Program-made: the position numbers and the translations under genes | The notes under the pieces: generated by a model | What the model was told of the DNA's origin: nothing | The model's input: only the letters and a program-made list of their open reading frames with translations | Databases searched by the model: none | Assembly: GCA_963843805.1 (NCBI GenBank) | Contig: CAWJLY010000001.1 | Location: 744,001 to 808,000 of the forward strand | DNA length: 64,000 bases | Reading direction: 5' to 3' | DNA from: Ideonella_A sp963843805 | GTDB lineage: Bacteria; Pseudomonadota; Gammaproteobacteria; Burkholderiales; Burkholderiaceae_C | Shown here: piece by piece, positions 17,546 to 27,020 of the stretch | Numbering within the stretch: position 1 is the first letter of the stretch | Layout of the letters: every line of letters begins with the position of its first letter

Positions 17546-18100
17546 ATGACCATGAAAAGATACCCTGCACGCCCGACCCGTGGCATTGTCACGCTCGCCA
17601 CGGTGCTGTTGGCGCTGACCATCGGTCCGGCTTCGCACGCCGCAACCGGGGTGGCGCCGATCGGCAAGGTCTCGCTGGACGCCGACAACACGCTATCGGC
17701 CGATCGGCCACTGCTGGCTTGCCCGGTCACCCAGAAGCCGGCCCGCAACGGCAGCGCACCCGATCCGGAGCTGCTGAAGCTGGTGCTGCGCTGCGGCATC
17801 GGCGAAAAGGCCGCCTCCAAGGGCTACGACGGCGCCGTCACGGTCGAAATCGACTCGCTGAGAGTGGGCACGCCACGCCCGTGGGACCGGCTGCTCGACA
17901 AGAACGGCGGTACGCCGGGAACGACGGTGGTGTACCCCGTCAAGCTGAATTACAGCGTGCGGACCTTCTACCGCTCGCACACCAAGGTGGAAGAAGGCTG
18001 GAACATCATCTACAACATGTTCGTCAACGGTTTCGGCGAATGGCAGTACGGCTCGTTCGAAACCGTCAAGGGACCCGACATCAAGTCCGTCCCGCGGTGA
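17546..18100 (+). CDS. Exported hypothetical protein
   Basis: A 184-residue protein with a clear signal peptide (VTLATVLLALTIGPASHAA, cleavage near residue 33) and no lipobox, so it is periplasmic or secreted. The mature part has two cysteines (LLACPV and VLRCGIG) that could form a disulfide, and the pattern VYPVKLNYSVRTFYRS. No family is recognised. The start is ATG 17546; ATG 17552 is also possible. It follows the NlpC-like gene by about 95 bp and is likely in the same transcript under copy 1 of the 23-bp element. Confidence 0.65.
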   Translation: MTMKRYPARPTRGIVTLATVLLALTIGPASHAATGVAPIGKVSLDADNTLSADRPLLACPVTQKPARNGSAPDPELLKLVLRCGIGEKAASKGYDGAVTVEIDSLRVGTPRPWDRLLDKNGGTPGTTVVYPVKLNYSVRTFYRSHTKVEEGWNIIYNMFVNGFGEWQYGSFETVKGPDIKSVPR

Positions 18101-18110
18101 ATAGGGCCGC

Positions 18111-18133
18111 GCATTGAACGTTTGACGAACGCT
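18111..18133 (+). promoter_or_regulatory. 23-bp element, copy 2, before the secretion operon
   Basis: Exact second copy of the element at 16871-16893, again with TTGAACG and ACGAACG heptamers in tandem and ACTGC 10 bp further on. It lies 85 bp upstream of the lectin-like gene that opens the long operon ending at 29692, and begins ten bases after the stop of the exported gene at 17546. Two identical copies before two gene groups imply a common regulator. Confidence 0.6.
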
Positions 18134-18218
18134 TGCCGCAGAAACTGCCAATCACTCGGAGCCGTTTCGCTGCTTTGTGGATCGTTTCCGAGTGAACTCA
18201 ACCATCAAGGAGCCTCTC

Positions 18219-18842
18219 ATGATCAAGCAAATCGCCCTGTCCGCTGCATTCGCTGCCACTCTGACATCGCTTCCGGCGCAAGCCGCAGGCATCGCGTATA
18301 TCTCATCAGCCACTGGCTACGTCCTGGGCGGCGGTGGAATAGCCACCACCGCGCCCTGGTCAGGTCAAAGGTCGCTGAGCGGCTTCAACGGCTATGGCCA
18401 GATCAATTGGAACAGCAAGTGTCTGACCGGACGCACCGGTGGCCAGCCGCTGACGTGGGAGTCCTGCCAGGGCGGCCCCGCGCAGACCTGGAAGCTCAGC
18501 AATCAGAGACTGAACAACGAAGTTGGCTGGTGTGCCGATGTGGAGGGCAACCGGAACGGCCCCAACGTGCGGGTAATGGCGTGGAAGTGTACAGGCGACA
18601 TCAACCAGCGGTGGCATTCACAAAAGTTCATAACGATCAAGGATGCCGTAGCCAACGTCCGCGACGCGAAGGCTGCAGCCGAGCTTGAAAAAAATGCGAA
18701 AAATGCACCGGTCGGCGCTTTGATCGACCCGAAGTCGGGCGCCTTGATCGGGAACGACGGTAGCACCTTGAATGCCAGCAACAAGGGCAACCTGGTCGCC
18801 GCAGGCGGAGGCAACCTGGTTGCAGCTGGCGGCGGCAACTGA
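18219..18842 (+). CDS. Secreted ricin-type lectin-like protein with octapeptide-repeat tail
   Basis: A 207-residue protein with a signal peptide (cleavage near AQAAG at 20-24). The middle has two QxW-type motifs of ricin B beta-trefoils, AQTWKL at 88-93 and NQRWHS at 129-134, with paired cysteines (CLT, SCQGG, WCADVEG, WKCTG). One trefoil subdomain or slightly more is present, so sugar binding is likely but incomplete. The C-terminal 45 residues switch to an eight-residue repeat that ends in LVAAGGGN twice. An AAGGAG site precedes ATG 18219. It is the first gene after copy 2 of the 23-bp element. Confidence 0.7.
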   Translation: MIKQIALSAAFAATLTSLPAQAAGIAYISSATGYVLGGGGIATTAPWSGQRSLSGFNGYGQINWNSKCLTGRTGGQPLTWESCQGGPAQTWKLSNQRLNNEVGWCADVEGNRNGPNVRVMAWKCTGDINQRWHSQKFITIKDAVANVRDAKAAAELEKNAKNAPVGALIDPKSGALIGNDGSTLNASNKGNLVAAGGGNLVAAGGGN

Positions 18843-18872
18843 GGTTGAGCAGCCGGCGCCGGATTCACCCGC

Positions 18873-20528
18873 ATGTCCTCACAGCCTACCCGCCGACAGC
18901 GCTTTTCGCCTGTGGTGGCTGCTTTCGCTGCCGCCGCAGCGACCTGCGGCGGTGCATCATCGCATGCGCAAAGCGCAAGCACCGAGGCCGGTGTTTCCCA
19001 GATTCTTCCGCCGGTCGCAAGCCCGACTCTCGACGCGATGCGTGTCGAGATCAAGGCCTTCCACTTCGACGGCAACTCCGTTTTCTCAACGGCCGCGCTG
19101 CAAGCGCTGCTGGCGGATGCAGTAGGTCAGCGGCTGGATCCGAGTGCGCTCGACGAGGTGCGCGAGCGCATCAACCGGTTGTATGTGGATGCCGGCTATC
19201 TGAACTCCGGCGCACTGCTGGCTGCGCCTGGCGGGGTGATCGCTGCCGATGGCATCGTGACGTTCCGCATCGTCGAAGGCCGGGTCGCCGACGTGCGCAT
19301 CCGCGGGCTTGAGCGCCTCGATCCGCGGTATGTGCGTTCGCGTCTGGTGCGCGAAGGCGAGCCCCTGAACATCGACCGGCTGCAAGAGCGTTTTCGACTG
19401 CTGCTGGCCGACCCGTTGTTCGACAAGATCAACAGCCGGATTGTCCCGGGCGACACCGTCGGCGTTGCGGTGCTCGATATCGAAGTCGAACGCGCGCGGC
19501 CCTATGCGCTGGACGTCTTCGTCAACAACTACCGGCCGCCATCGGTCGGATCGACCGCGCTGGGCCTGCACGGCGTCGTGCGCAACCTGACCGGCCAGGG
19601 CGACGCGCTGGAAGCCACGCTGCAGCACACGCAGGGCGGCGATCCGGTCCATGTCGGCTGGTCGGTGGCGCCGCGTGGTCAGGGCACACGGGTATTCGCG
19701 AGCGTCGACCGCAGCGTGTCCGCGGTGATCGAAGAAAGCCTCGCCACCATCGACATCAAGAGCCGCAGCAGCAGCGCTGAAATCGGTGTCGGGCAAACTG
19801 TGACCGACACGCTGGCACGGCGCATCGACCTGGGCCTGGTGTATGCCCGGCGGCGCAGCGCCAACACGCTGCTGGGCCTGCCGTTTTCGTTTACGCCGGG
19901 CGAAGTCGAAGGCGTTTCCGAGGTCCGCGCCTGGCGCTTTTCGCAGGAGTGGACCGAGCGCTGGGAAACGCAGGCCGTCGCCTTGCGATCGGTCTTGTCG
20001 GTGGGCCGCAACAACGCCAATCCGGCCGCCAACCCCTCAGTCGACCCGGCAGCCATACCCGCACGCCGCTACCTGGTCTGGACCGGACAGACCCAGTTCG
20101 TACGCAGCGGCGTCGCGGCAGGGGGCGACGTGCGCCTGCGCGCCAGCGCGCAGTACAGCCCGGACCGGCTGTTGCCGCTGGAGCAGTTTGCCGTGGGCGG
20201 CATCGCAACGGTGCGCGGCTACCGCGAAAACAGCGTGCTGCGCGACCGTGGTTTCGCGGCCAGCACGGAATACCGCCAGGCGCTGCCGATCGGCGCCGCA
20301 AACGGCGGCAATCTGGCCGCTTTCGGTTTTTTCGATCTCGGCGGCGGTGCCAACAAGGGCGGGCCATGGCAACGCCTGGCGTCGGTCGGTGCCGGGCTGA
20401 GGTGGCAAATCGGCGGCCTGACGGTCGACCTGTCTTATGCAAAACGACTCACCTCGCTGGACAACCCGACCCGCGGCAACCTGCAAGACCGTGGCATCCA
20501 GTTCCAGCTCAGCTACCGGGTGCTCTGA
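18873..20528 (+). CDS. Two-partner secretion transporter TpsB (ShlB/FhaC/HecB family)
   Basis: A 551-residue outer-membrane transporter of the Omp85 superfamily. After a signal peptide (to about 34) come two POTRA domains at about 50-205 (KAFHFDGNSVFS, later IRGLERLDPRYVRSRL). A 16-strand barrel follows with the hallmark loop-6 motif VRGYRE at about 444-449 and a late FFDLGGG. It threads the TpsA protein across the outer membrane without ATP. The gene starts 30 bp after the lectin gene. Its TGA (20526-20528) is followed at once by the ATG of the CHAT gene, so the two are translationally coupled. Confidence 0.92.
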   Translation: MSSQPTRRQRFSPVVAAFAAAAATCGGASSHAQSASTEAGVSQILPPVASPTLDAMRVEIKAFHFDGNSVFSTAALQALLADAVGQRLDPSALDEVRERINRLYVDAGYLNSGALLAAPGGVIAADGIVTFRIVEGRVADVRIRGLERLDPRYVRSRLVREGEPLNIDRLQERFRLLLADPLFDKINSRIVPGDTVGVAVLDIEVERARPYALDVFVNNYRPPSVGSTALGLHGVVRNLTGQGDALEATLQHTQGGDPVHVGWSVAPRGQGTRVFASVDRSVSAVIEESLATIDIKSRSSSAEIGVGQTVTDTLARRIDLGLVYARRRSANTLLGLPFSFTPGEVEGVSEVRAWRFSQEWTERWETQAVALRSVLSVGRNNANPAANPSVDPAAIPARRYLVWTGQTQFVRSGVAAGGDVRLRASAQYSPDRLLPLEQFAVGGIATVRGYRENSVLRDRGFAASTEYRQALPIGAANGGNLAAFGFFDLGGGANKGGPWQRLASVGAGLRWQIGGLTVDLSYAKRLTSLDNPTRGNLQDRGIQFQLSYRVL

Positions 20529-22912
20529 ATGAATCCCGCAGCGCAACTCAGGTTCCTTCGGTATCGCCTGACGGCTGCACTGCTGTTGGCGGCATCACTT
20601 CTTGCGCTGCCGTGCCGGGCTGCCGATCCGACCGTCACAGCACTCGCCGATGGGGTGTCGCAATGTGATCAGGGAAGCTACAGCCTCGCGGTCGAGACGC
20701 TGGGCGTGGTGTATCGCGAGCAATCCGCGAGCAGCCCTGACCATCTGAAAGCGGCTGGTGCGTTGGGGCTGGCCTACATGCAGATGCGCCAGCCGGCGCT
20801 TGCCCGACGCTTCCTGCGCGAAGCCTGGGACGGCGCCGCCAATGGTCCCGAGCGGGCCCGCTACGGTCTGGATCTGGCCAACCTGGAAGCCCGCCAGCGC
20901 CAAACCGCCGAAGCGCAGAAGCTCTACGACGCCGTGCTGCGCCTGGCGCCTGATGATCTGGGCATCCAGCTCGGCGTGGCGCTCAACCGCATTCCGCTGG
21001 CCCCTGAGAGCGGACGAATGGCGCTGCTGGAGCAGGTGCATGCGCGACTCGGCGCATTGCAGCCGGCCAAGGACCGCGCGACGTACCTCTTGAACCTCGG
21101 TCTGCAGGCACGAGCGGTGGGCCGTGAACCGCCGGCTCGGCGGCTCGCCTACCTCGCGTTTGTCGAGGCCTTGTCCGCCGCACGGCCAACCGGCGACGTC
21201 CGATTGATGGCTTCAGCCCAGGATCAACTGGCTCAACTCTACGAAGACGAGAACCGCCTCGACGAAGCCCTGCGCCTCAGCACTCAAGCCGTGCAGAGCG
21301 CGCAGGCGCCTGAAGCGCGGGATCTGCTGATCGCGTTGGAATGGCGACGGGGCCGGCTGCTGGCCGCCCAGAGCAATTTGCCATCGGCCATCGCGGCATA
21401 TCAACGGGCCGTCGATCAGATCGAGGCCGTGCGGCAAGACATCCCGGTCGAGTACGAAAACGGCCGCTCATCGTTCAGGGACACGCTGGAGCCGGTCTAT
21501 CTGGGCCTGTCCGATCTGCTGCTGCAGCAGGCGGGCCAGCTCGGCACCGATGAGCAGGCGCAACAATTACGGCGGGTTCGTGACACGCTGGAGAGGATCA
21601 AGCAGACCGAGCTGGAAGATTTTCTCGGGAATCGATGTTCGGTCGAAGGCGCGCGGCGCAGCCCGCGCCAAGGCGTTGCGGCCGCTCGAGTCGCCCCCGG
21701 AACCGCCGTGTTGTATCCGGTCATCCTGCCCGGGCGTTTGGAACTGCTGCTCGAAACCTCTGCCGGTATCGAGCGCAAGACCGTGCCGGTACCGGCCGAT
21801 CAGCTGCGCCGGGATGTCACCGGCGTACGCGGCCGCCTTGCGGTCGCGCCGACCCTTCATGGCGTTGTCACGGCGTCTATATGACGCCTTGCTGGCGCCG
21901 GTTGCGGAGATCTTGACCCGACACGCGGTCAGCAACGTTGTCGTGGTACCGGACGGCGTGCTTCGCCTGGTGCCTTTCGGCGCCCTGCACGATGGCCACC
22001 GATTTGCGATCGAGCAGTTCGCGATCACCGTTGTACCCGCTGTGACCATGCCCGATACCGCGGCCCCACAACCGCAAAGGCGCACGTGCCGTCAGCCTGC
22101 TGCTTGCCGGCGTCAGCGAGCCGGGGGCGGTGGTCGAGAAACTGCCCGAATCGATGGCAGCGCAGATTCTGGCTGGCGGTGCAGGTGGCGTTTCCTCGGG
22201 TCCACCGAGCAGCCGGGCGGTGTTCAACCCCGAACTGCAGCGCAACCTGGTCGCGACCGAATCGGCGGCGCCGACACCGGCACGCGACAGCGGCCCGCCC
22301 GTAGCGCCTTTGCTCGCATCGGACAAGGCCATTCGCAACCGCAGCTTGCAGACCCGGCTGGCGTTGGCAGGTGTCGTCGAAGAGATCGGCGCGATCGCCC
22401 CCCTCGCACCGTCGACCGTGCTGTTGAACGGCGGGTTCAGCGTCCAGGCGTTCGGCGACCGGGTCGCCAGCGGCGACTACCGCGTCGTCCACATTGCGTC
22501 GCACGGTGTCTTCGGCTCGACGGCTGACAACACCTTTGTGCTGGCCCATGACGATCTGATCACGATCGACCGCTTGCAGGCCCTGCTGCGCGGACCGGCG
22601 CTGCGGCAGCAGCCGATCGATCTGCTGACCCTGTCAGCCTGCGAGACCGCAGAGGGTGACGACCGGGCGCCGCTGGGCTTGAGTGGCGCGGCGTTGAAGG
22701 CGCAGGCGCGAAGCGCGCTCGGCTCGTTGTGGCCAGTGTCGGACGCTGCGGCAACGCGCCTGATGAGCAGCTTCTACCGCAAGCTGGTGCAGACCGGCAT
22801 GCAAGGCACAGCCAAGGCCTTGCAGGACGCACAGGTCGGGATGATCGGCGAGCCCGGCTTGCAGCACCCCTATTTCTGGGCCCCGTTCATTCTTGTGGAG
22901 AGACGCCTGTGA
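20529..22912 (+). CDS. Exported TPR-CHAT domain peptidase-like protein (two frameshifts)
   Basis: About 794 residues if the two frame changes are bridged (one near 21860-21880, one near 22075-22085). A signal peptide (LTAALLLAASLLALPCRA) is followed by TPR-like helices to about 350. The C-terminal CHAT domain belongs to the caspase/separase clan: VPDGVLRLVPFGALHDG, catalytic His in VVHIASHGVFGS, catalytic Cys in LLTLSACETAEG, and the closing HPYFWAPFILV. All catalytic parts are intact in the downstream frames, and similarity resumes immediately after each break. Each break needs one base skipped, so they may be sequencing insertions. It starts directly after tpsB and ends in a GTGA overlap with tpsA. 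Confidence 0.82.
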
Positions 22913-25900
22913 ATCACCGTCACGTCACCGGTCCGCGGGCACGCAATCGCCTCTCCCCGCTCAGCCGGCCAGCAACGCCGGCCGCCTTGCATGCCGTCAT
23001 GCTGGCGGTGCTCGCGTTCACCAGTCCGGCGCTGCGGGCCGGCGCGCAGACCGACGGCACGGCCGGCGCGATCCGGACCTTGTCGGGGCAGTTCACGGTG
23101 CCGCAGGCCTTGGGCACATTGAGTGGCGCCAACCTGTTCCACAGCTTCCAGCGTTTCGGCGTCAGCCCGGGCGAGTCGGCGACCTTCCGCACCACATCGC
23201 CGGCATTGCAGAACGTGATCGCGCGGGTGACGGGCGGCGCATCCTCTACCGTCAACGGTCCGTTGAGACTGGACGCCGTCGGCGGCGGCAGGCCCAACCT
23301 GTTTCTGATCAACCCGGCGGGCATCACTTTCGGCGCCGGCAGCAGCGTCGACGTGCCGGGCGCCTTTCACCTGAGCACGGCCAACTACCTGAAATTCGCC
23401 GATGGGTCGGTCTACCGGACCGACCTGGCCGCGGGCAGCAGCTTTTCGGCCGCCGCGCCGACGGCGTTCGGCTTCGTGGGCAACAAGAGCGGCGCGATCG
23501 TGCTGCATGACAAAGCCGACCTGATCGTGACACTCGGTCGATCGGTCTCGGTGACGGGCGCGGACATCCGAATCGGCACCGACCTGCTGACCATTGGCGG
23601 CGAGCTTCGGATCACTGCCGTCGGCGAAACGGCCGCTGAAGTGGGATTGACCGGGCCACTGCCCCCGATGTCAGGCCGGCTGGTCATCGACAACGGCGCG
23701 CAGGTCGGCTCGGTCAACTTCAGCTCGGCCGCCGCGGGCGAGGTGGCGATCGCCGCCGGGGACATCGTCATCGGCTTGCCCTCCGACGCCAGCAATTCCG
23801 GAATCATCAGCCTGGCCACCAGCGCTGATGCCGGCGGCGCGATCCGGATCGACGCCAGCCGTTCGTTGACGCTGCAGAACGGCGGGAAAATCACATCGTC
23901 GAGCGATCAGCCCGGCACCGGTGGCGACGTACAGATCAAGGTGGGCGGCCCGTTGCTGATTGGAAGCGCCAGCGGAATTTCTGCCATCACCACCTCGTCC
24001 GGCAGCACGGGCAGCATCACGATCGACGCAACGGGTGACATCGTGCTGGACGGCGGTGGCGCGACCGCCGGCGCATTCATCGGCAGTGAAACCGCAAGCT
24101 CGGGTGCATCCGGCGCAGTGACGGTTTCGTCGGGCGCCGATCTCAAACTGATCAATGGCGGAAAGATCAGTTCGTCAACCTTCGGCGCAGGTTCGGCCGG
24201 CTCGCTGAAGATAGCAGCCACCAACATCCTGTTGGACAACCAAGGCGCCCCAGGCGGCACCGGACTCGCCAGCAACAGTTCGGGTTCGGGACAAGCCGGA
24301 AACCTGGGGATTCGCGCAGCGTCGGCATTGACGGTGATCAACGGCGCATCGATTTCATCGTCGACCTTCGGCGTCGGCCAGGCCGGCGTGGTCAACGTTC
24401 ATGCAGGTGCCGTCTTGCTGGACAGTCGTGGCACCGACGCCACCGGCATCGTCAGCGAATCGGGTGGCACGGGCAACAGCGGCAGCGTAACCGTGATGGC
24501 GGACGCGGACATCTCGGTTCGAGACGCTGCGCGCATTTCATCGACGTCGTTCCAGTCCGGAACCGCCGGCAGTGTCACGGTCGCGGCGGGCGGAGCAATC
24601 GCGCTGGAGGGCAGCGGCGCTCTCAACAGTGCCGGAATCGGCAGCAACACCTTCGGCCCGGGTGCGGGCGGCATGGTGACGGTATCGGCCGGCAGTGGCT
24701 TGTCCATCATCAACGGCGGCAAGATCAGTTCGTCGACGTTCGGGGTCGGTCAGGCCGGTTCGGTGAACGTCGCGGCCGCCAGCATGCTGCTCGACAACCA
24801 AGGGGCCCCCGGCGGTACCGGAATCGTCAGCGAAACCGGTGGAGCGGGCCATGCCGGCAGCGTGATGGTCGCGGCCGAGACAGACATCACGATCCGAGGC
24901 GCGGCACGAATATCGTCATCGTCGTTCAGCGCCGGCAACGCCGGCGGCGTCAAGGTCAGCAGCGCCACGTTGAGCATCGAAGACACCAATCCCGGCCAAG
25001 ATGCCAGTGCGATCGCAAGCATCACGCGACAGACCGGCAATGCCGGCAGCGTCGACGTGACGGTCAGCGGCCATCTGTCGATAGCCGACGGCATCATCTC
25101 CACTTCATCGCAGGGCAGCGGCCAGGGTGGAACCGTCACGGTACAAGCCGGCAGCATCGAGATCGGCAACACCGGCCTCAACAGTGGCACCGGGATCACC
25201 GCCAACACATCCGGCAGCGGCAACGCCGGCAACCTCACCGTGACCGCCGCGACGACACTCTCGATCCTGAACGGCGGAACCATCAGTTCGTCGACGCTGG
25301 CCGAGGGCAAGGGCGGCGCCGTCAGCGTCAACGCCGGCAGCTTGCTGATGGACGGCCGCGGCTCGGTCTTCAACACCTCGATTGCCGGTGAAACCTACGG
25401 CAGCGGCAACGGCGGCACGGTGCAGGTCACGGTTCGCGATCATCTGGCGATCCTCGATCAGGCGACTATCTCGTCGTCGGCGTACTCGTCCGGCAACGGC
25501 GGCCAAGTGCAGGTGAACGCCGGCAGCGCCGATCTCGACAACCGCGGCGGCGCGCAGCGGGGCGGCATCGGCAGCGTCGCCTTCAGCGGCAGCGGTGCCG
25601 CGGGCGGCGTCGAAGTCAGCGTCCGCGGTGCGCTGACGATGTCGAACGGCGCCGAGATCTCGGCCAACACGGCGACCGGCGGCGCCGCCGGCTCGGTCCG
25701 AGTCGACGCCGACTCGATCGCGTTGTCCAGCGGCGCCAGCATCAACTCCGGCGCGACGGTAAATTCGACGGGCCGGACCGGCGACGTGATCGTCCTCGCC
25801 GGCCAGCGCGTTGACCTTGACCGATGCCCGCATCTCGATCCAGAACGACGCGACCGTCGCGGCGCCGGAACAGGTTCCGGCGACCAACTTGTCGGTCACT

Positions 25901-26554
25901 TCACCACGCATCGACCTGACCCGATCCGAGATCACCGCCGCCGCCTCCGGCAACATCGCCGCGGGTCAGATCGTCATCGAGCAAAGCGGTTTGTTGTGCG
26001 CTCGCGATGGCAGTGCCATCAATACCAGCGCGGTGAGCGGCCGCGGCGGTGGCATCATGCTGCGCGGCGGCGGTGCACTGCTGCTCGACCACTCGCGCCT
26101 CACGACCTCGGTCACGGGCACAACCAACGGCGACGGCGGGCCGATCTCGATCGAAAGCCCGGTCATCGTGCTCGACTCGGGCTTCATCCAGGCCAATACG
26201 GCTGTGGCCAGTGCGCTCGGCGGCGATGTCACCATCAACGCCGTCGGATCCGGCATCCTGATCGCGAGCGGTCAACAGCTGCTGACCGGAGGTCGACCCG
26301 TGGCCTACCGCACGGCGAGCGGCAGTCCCAACGTGATCCAGGCTGCCCGCCCGGACGGCGTCAACGGTGATCTTCGCATCGCCAGCCCGCAAGTTGACCT
26401 GTCCGGGAGCCTGGCGGCGTTGCTCTCGCCGCGGGTGGACTTCGGCGCGCTCGACGCCGACCTCTGCCGCGTCGGCGACGGCAGTTCGCTGACGCCGGTC
26501 GGGCGCGGCGGTCTGCGACCGTCGTATGCAGAAGGCGTGAGGCCGTCGCTGTGA
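22909..26554 (+). CDS. TpsA exoprotein: filamentous haemagglutinin N-terminal domain plus beta-solenoid (one frameshift)
   Basis: About 1214 residues once a single frameshift near 25806-25812 is bridged. It begins at GTG 22909, overlapping the CHAT stop, with a long signal peptide to about residue 45. The TPS secretion domain follows (LFHSFQRFGVSPGESATF, then LFLINPAGITFGAGSSVDVPG, the NPNGI-type box). A beta-solenoid of 62-residue repeats fills 24151-25700. After the frameshift the end (DLCRVGDGSSLTPVGRGGL) has the Cys and GRGGL tail seen in TpsA proteins of cyanobacterial type. It should be secreted by the TpsB at 18873 and displayed at the surface. Its stop overlaps the next start (GTGA at 26551). 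Confidence 0.88.
24151..25830 (+). repeat. Nine tandem solenoid units with a 186-bp (62-residue) period inside tpsA
   Basis: The same register (first residue of an INGG/RDAA/LDQA-type turn before an ISSS strand) recurs at 24151, 24337, 24520, 24709, 24895, 25081, 25267, 25453 and 25642. The steps are 186, 183, 189, 186, 186, 186, 186 and 189 bp. Recurrent pieces are INGGKISSSTFG, GQAGSVNV, LLDNQGAPGGTG and GNAGSV. A further unit begins near 25820, just after the frameshift. Units differ in sequence but keep the length, as expected for a right-handed beta-helix. Confidence 0.85.
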
Positions 26555-27000
26555 GCCGGCGTAAGCACCTCGTCGGGGCGGTTCGTCCGGCCGCCACGTG
26601 GGCAACGTGGCGACTCGCGCTGGGCTGCGCCCTCAGCTGCCTGCTGTGGGCAACACCCGCGACCGTGCGCAGCGCCACCGAGGTCGATCGCAACGCGTTC
26701 TGGATCGAGAGCGCGGTCTGCACCGTGGTCATCAAGACCCCAGCCAGCATCGGAGTTGCCGATCCGACCGCCGTGTTGGGCGCACTGGTCTCGACAGCAG
26801 CCAGTTGCACGGGCAACGTGATGGCGCAAATTGTGCCGGGTGGGGTCAGTGCCATGCTGCAACGCGGATTCCGCCTCACCACCGCCCACCACCAGATCGT
26901 CCTGCTGCCAGCCAGGGGCGAAGCCGATGCGGCTTGGCTGGTCACCGGACTGTTCGCGCTGGAGCGCCCGGCCGTCAAGCCGCCCCCAATTCCGAAGTGA
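26551..27000 (+). CDS. Exported hypothetical protein of the secretion operon
   Basis: A 149-residue protein that starts at GTG 26551 inside the tpsA stop (GTGA). A signal peptide covers about 20-42 (LALGCALSCLLWATPATVRSA). The mature part has two cysteines (AVCTVV, ASCTGN) and ends in a Pro-rich KPPPIPK tail. No family is recognised. It could be a chaperone, an anchor or an accessory factor of the exoprotein. Tight coupling to tpsA is the only functional hint. Confidence 0.6.
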   Translation: MSRRKHLVGAVRPAATWATWRLALGCALSCLLWATPATVRSATEVDRNAFWIESAVCTVVIKTPASIGVADPTAVLGALVSTAASCTGNVMAQIVPGGVSAMLQRGFRLTTAHHQIVLLPARGEADAAWLVTGLFALERPAVKPPPIPK

Positions 27001-27020
27001 TTGAAGCCAGGAGCCTGCAC

